Of a DNA stretch of 64,000 nucleotides, positions 61,722 to 64,000 are shown in pieces. Numbering within the stretch: position 1 is the stretch's first letter; every line of letters begins with the position of its first letter. This stretch comes from Pseudomonas mucoides (GTDB lineage Bacteria > Pseudomonadota > Gammaproteobacteria > Pseudomonadales > Pseudomonadaceae). The stretch spans positions 1,116,001 to 1,180,000 of the forward strand of contig NZ_JACOPW010000002.1 of the NCBI RefSeq assembly GCF_015461845.1. The letters are read 5' to 3'. The translations under genes and the position numbers were made by a program. The notes beneath the pieces are model-generated. The model did not search any database. It was not told the origin of the DNA and worked only from the letters and a program-made list of their open reading frames with translations.

Positions 61722-62663
61722 TCAGGCTGCAGCGAGCCCGCCATCAATCAGGTAGATCGCGGCAGAAAACGTCACGATCGACAGCACGGTACTGACCAGA
61801 ATGCTTGTCGCAGCTTCACTCTGATAGGCACCGGTCTGGTTCGCAAACATCGCCGGGATCGTCGCCGACGGAAGTGCGCACAGTAGAATCATCTGTTGTG
61901 CGTAAAGCCCATGGGTGCCCAGCAAAACAGTGGCCGCGAACATCAATACAGGGTGAATGAACAGCTTAAGCCCAAGATTGGTCCATACTTCACCCGACAT
62001 TTTCAGTTTCTCCGACGACATGATCAATCCAAGGCAAAGCAGCGATACGCCGGGCGTCGCCTTGCCAAGGAGATTGAGTGACTCCGCCGCAATGGGAGGC
62101 AGCTTGAACTGAAGCAGAGAAATAATGATGCCCAGCGCCGGAGCCCACATCAGCGGGCGGCGCACCGCGCCGGACAAGCTCGACACGAACGCCTGGGCGC
62201 CACTGCCCTTTCCATCGGCAATGGTGAGCAACATGGTGGTCAGCGGGATCATCACCAGGCTCGCGATCAGGTTCAGCACCAGCACCGAATAGATACTGCC
62301 CGCGCCGTACATCGCGGCGAGTATAGGGATGCCCATGAAGGCAGCATCAGGATAACCATTGACGAAGCCCTTGAGCGTTGCAACCTTGAGATCGCGAGTG
62401 CTGTACCAGCCGATCACCAGCGCTATCGTGTACATACCCATGATGCCGATGAACGTGGCCACGACGAACTTGAAGTCGAACAGTTGCTCACGAGGCGTGC
62501 TTGCCATCCCGACAAAAAGCAGCGCCGGGAATATCCAGCCGAGCACCAGTCGGCTGATCAGCAGGCTGTCTGAATGGGTAAGCCGTCCGCGCTTGCCGGC
62601 GATATAGCCAAGCGCGATCACAAAGGCGACGGGTAAAATTGGCCCTACGATTCTGTCTAACAT
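61722..62663 (-). CDS. AEC family (auxin efflux carrier-like) transporter
   Basis: A 313-residue inner-membrane protein with about ten hydrophobic segments in two inverted halves. AEC features are the N-terminal VGPILPVAFVIALGYIAGKR, FVNGYPDAAFMGIPIL (the polar Asn/Gly-rich unwound region) and the second-half FIHPVLMFAATVLLG and LPSATIPAMFANQTG. Bacterial AEC carriers move dicarboxylates such as malate or related acids. The start at 62663 follows GAGGA. It follows the enolase-superfamily gene on the same strand (117 bp apart), so the pair probably takes up and processes one organic acid. Confidence 0.85.
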   Translation of the reverse strand: MLDRIVGPILPVAFVIALGYIAGKRGRLTHSDSLLISRLVLGWIFPALLFVGMASTPREQLFDFKFVVATFIGIMGMYTIALVIGWYSTRDLKVATLKGFVNGYPDAAFMGIPILAAMYGAGSIYSVLVLNLIASLVMIPLTTMLLTIADGKGSGAQAFVSSLSGAVRRPLMWAPALGIIISLLQFKLPPIAAESLNLLGKATPGVSLLCLGLIMSSEKLKMSGEVWTNLGLKLFIHPVLMFAATVLLGTHGLYAQQMILLCALPSATIPAMFANQTGAYQSEAATSILVSTVLSIVTFSAAIYLIDGGLAAA

Positions 62664-62780
62664 GTCTTCAATCCTCGTATTTATTTTTATCAAGAATGTC
62701 GTCGTGGCTGTTGAAGGCCGACGCCGTGACTGTCGCATCGGCGTCGATCAAACGCGGTAATGACCATGTGGCCTTTGCGG

Positions 62781-63887
62781 TCAGGGTTGGAAGCGGTAGT
62801 CGCGAATGACATCTTCGTCCGGCTCGATGCCGAGTCCCGGCCCTTGCGGCACGTCGATCCGGCCGTTACGCGGAATGATGGCGTCGCCGTAGAGTTGTGC
62901 TTCGAGATCAAAGTAACGCCACTCGACCAGTGACTTCGCGCCACCCAAGGCCGCGCTGCCATGCACAGCGGCCAGCAGGCCGGGACCGTCATAGAAGGCA
63001 TGGACCATCACGGTGACGCCATGGGCGTTGGCCAACGCATAGACTTTTTGCAGTTCGGTAATGCCGCCCATTTTTGCCGGGCTGGGCTGAACAAAATCCA
63101 CCGCGCCGGCTTCAAGCAGGTGCTGGAAGTCCATGAGCGTCGACGCGTTCTCACCGGCAGCGACAGGAATGCCGCCGTGTTTGCGCACCCGCGCCAGCCC
63201 CGAATAGTCTTCTGGCGGCCACACCGGCTCTTCGATCCAGCGCAGATTTAGCGGGCGAAGCTTCTCGGTCATATCCAGTGCTTCGCGCACGCTCCAGGGG
63301 GCGTTGACGTCGAGGGTGATTTCCACGCCGGGACCTGCGGCTTCGCACGCGGCACGGATGACATCGGGATCGACCTCATGCAGCTTGAGATGCTTAAAGC
63401 CGCTGTTGACCGCGCGCCGCACATTGATGCGAATGAGTTCGGGATCGGCGTAGCGGATCAGGCTGGCATACGCCGCCAGCGAAGTGGCCTCACTGCCGCC
63501 AAGCAACTGGTAGACCGGTTTGCCGGCCGCTTTGCCAGCGATGTCCCACAGCGCGATATCAATTGCCGACAAGCCATATATGAACGAACCGCTGCGACCG
63601 AAGACGTGAAATTTCTTCTGTAAGTCGCCCTGCAGTTTCTCGCGCCGGGTGGCATCGCTGCCGATCAGTTCTGGCGCCAGGATCGTGTCGATCACGACTT
63701 TTACTGCAGGTATCGCGGTGAAGCCGAAGGTTTCGCCCCAGCCGACGATGCCGTCATCCGTGGTGATTTTGACCACGAGGGAATCGACCATCTGCAGGTC
63801 TTTCGGCCCCCAGACGCCCCCTGCCGACTTGCCACCCGTGGTAAAGGGAATCCGAAGCGGAATGGTTTCAATGCTGGCAATTTTCAT
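62781..63887 (-). CDS. mandelate racemase/muconate lactonizing-type enzyme (enolase superfamily)
   Basis: A 368-residue enzyme of the enolase superfamily with catalytic Lys168-x-His170 in place of KxK. The metal ligands are Asp193 (LDVNAPW), Glu219 (IEEPV) and Glu246 (AAGEN). His296 (MVHAFYDGPG) is at the second-base position. The mix of KxH and a distal His is typical of sugar-acid dehydratase or racemase subgroups and separates it from the glucarate dehydratase at 12378-13652. The start at 63887 is where the family's N-terminus begins (MKIASIETIPLRIPF). The substrate is unknown; the adjacent AEC carrier suggests a carboxylate. Confidence 0.85.
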   Translation of the reverse strand: MKIASIETIPLRIPFTTGGKSAGGVWGPKDLQMVDSLVVKITTDDGIVGWGETFGFTAIPAVKVVIDTILAPELIGSDATRREKLQGDLQKKFHVFGRSGSFIYGLSAIDIALWDIAGKAAGKPVYQLLGGSEATSLAAYASLIRYADPELIRINVRRAVNSGFKHLKLHEVDPDVIRAACEAAGPGVEITLDVNAPWSVREALDMTEKLRPLNLRWIEEPVWPPEDYSGLARVRKHGGIPVAAGENASTLMDFQHLLEAGAVDFVQPSPAKMGGITELQKVYALANAHGVTVMVHAFYDGPGLLAAVHGSAALGGAKSLVEWRYFDLEAQLYGDAIIPRNGRIDVPQGPGLGIEPDEDVIRDYRFQP

Positions 63888-64000
63888 AAGACTGCGCCTC
63901 AAGCAGGTTGCAAAGCTGGCGTGGCGATTTTCAATGTCGTTCACGTCAGGGGTTGGGGACAACGTACATAACGTCCTGATGTCCTTCAACTGAACAACTT

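Overview
The window looks like chromosomal DNA of a fluorescent-group Pseudomonas. The evidence is GC-rich coding sequence, short intergenic spacers, Pseudomonas-type REP hairpins (for example 12333-12361 and 16081-16110), small proteins that I recognise as DUF6124 and DUF6130, and many small catabolic or transport operons, each with its own LysR, TetR, MocR or RpiR regulator. I see no rRNA or tRNA gene, CRISPR array, insertion sequence or phage structural gene.

Layout. 1-6.6 kb: an EmrAB/outer-membrane-factor tripartite efflux operon ending in an aldo/keto reductase, with a divergent TetR gene and a mismatch uracil-DNA glycosylase. 6.7-12.3 kb: a glutamine-synthetase-like ligase, an aldehyde dehydrogenase, an iron alcohol dehydrogenase and an APC permease, which read as a gamma-glutamylation route for an amine or amino alcohol. 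12.4-16.1 kb: a glucarate-dehydratase-type enzyme and its MFS transporter, with a divergent LysR. 16.1-16.8 kb: a DUF6124 gene behind an RNA leader. 17-28 kb: a DUF6130 protein, a MocR regulator with an isomerase/MFS pair, the rRNA hydroxylase RlhA, a DUF1254/DUF1214 lipoprotein, a NepI-like exporter with its LysR, and a GGDEF/EAL gene relic. 28-33 kb: a TetR-controlled reductase island (OYE, SDR, alpha/beta hydrolase, MDR). 32.8-35.7 kb: a class V aminotransferase, a VOC protein and glutathione-dependent formaldehyde dehydrogenase. 35.8-38.8 kb: a glycine-betaine-type binding protein, an Fe(II)/2-oxoglutarate oxygenase and a LysR. 38.8-41.4 kb: an ABC exporter, then a mosaic of LysR and GGDEF relics. 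41.4-49.2 kb: a sulfur-scavenging neighbourhood with an alkylsulfatase and LysR, a lipoprotein, an arylsulfatase and an AraC regulator. 49.4-54 kb: an AurF-like diiron oxygenase with a MAPEG protein, then several envelope proteins. 54-59.7 kb: a polar amino-acid ABC transporter that encloses a zinc deacylase, with an RpiR regulator. 59.8-60.5 kb: a second DUF6124 gene with the same kind of RNA leader. 60.9-64 kb: an exported cupin, an AEC carrier and a second enolase-superfamily enzyme.

The most striking observation is the pair of DUF6124 loci about 43 kb apart. Each gene follows a roughly 300-nt leader that can form a C4/P4-CI-like antisense RNA: a 16-bp closing stem around two hairpins, then an unpaired 7-nt core. 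That core is complementary to two copies of a 7-nt target, one on each side of the element. The core and both targets change together between the loci (CGACTAA with TTAGTCG at one, CTACCAA with TTGGTAG at the other). At both genes the Shine-Dalgarno sequence can also be sequestered in a local hairpin. This is the logic of phage P4/P1 immunity RNA, here in front of a chromosomal protein of unknown function. Three relics of deleted genes mark other places where the chromosome has been losing DNA.
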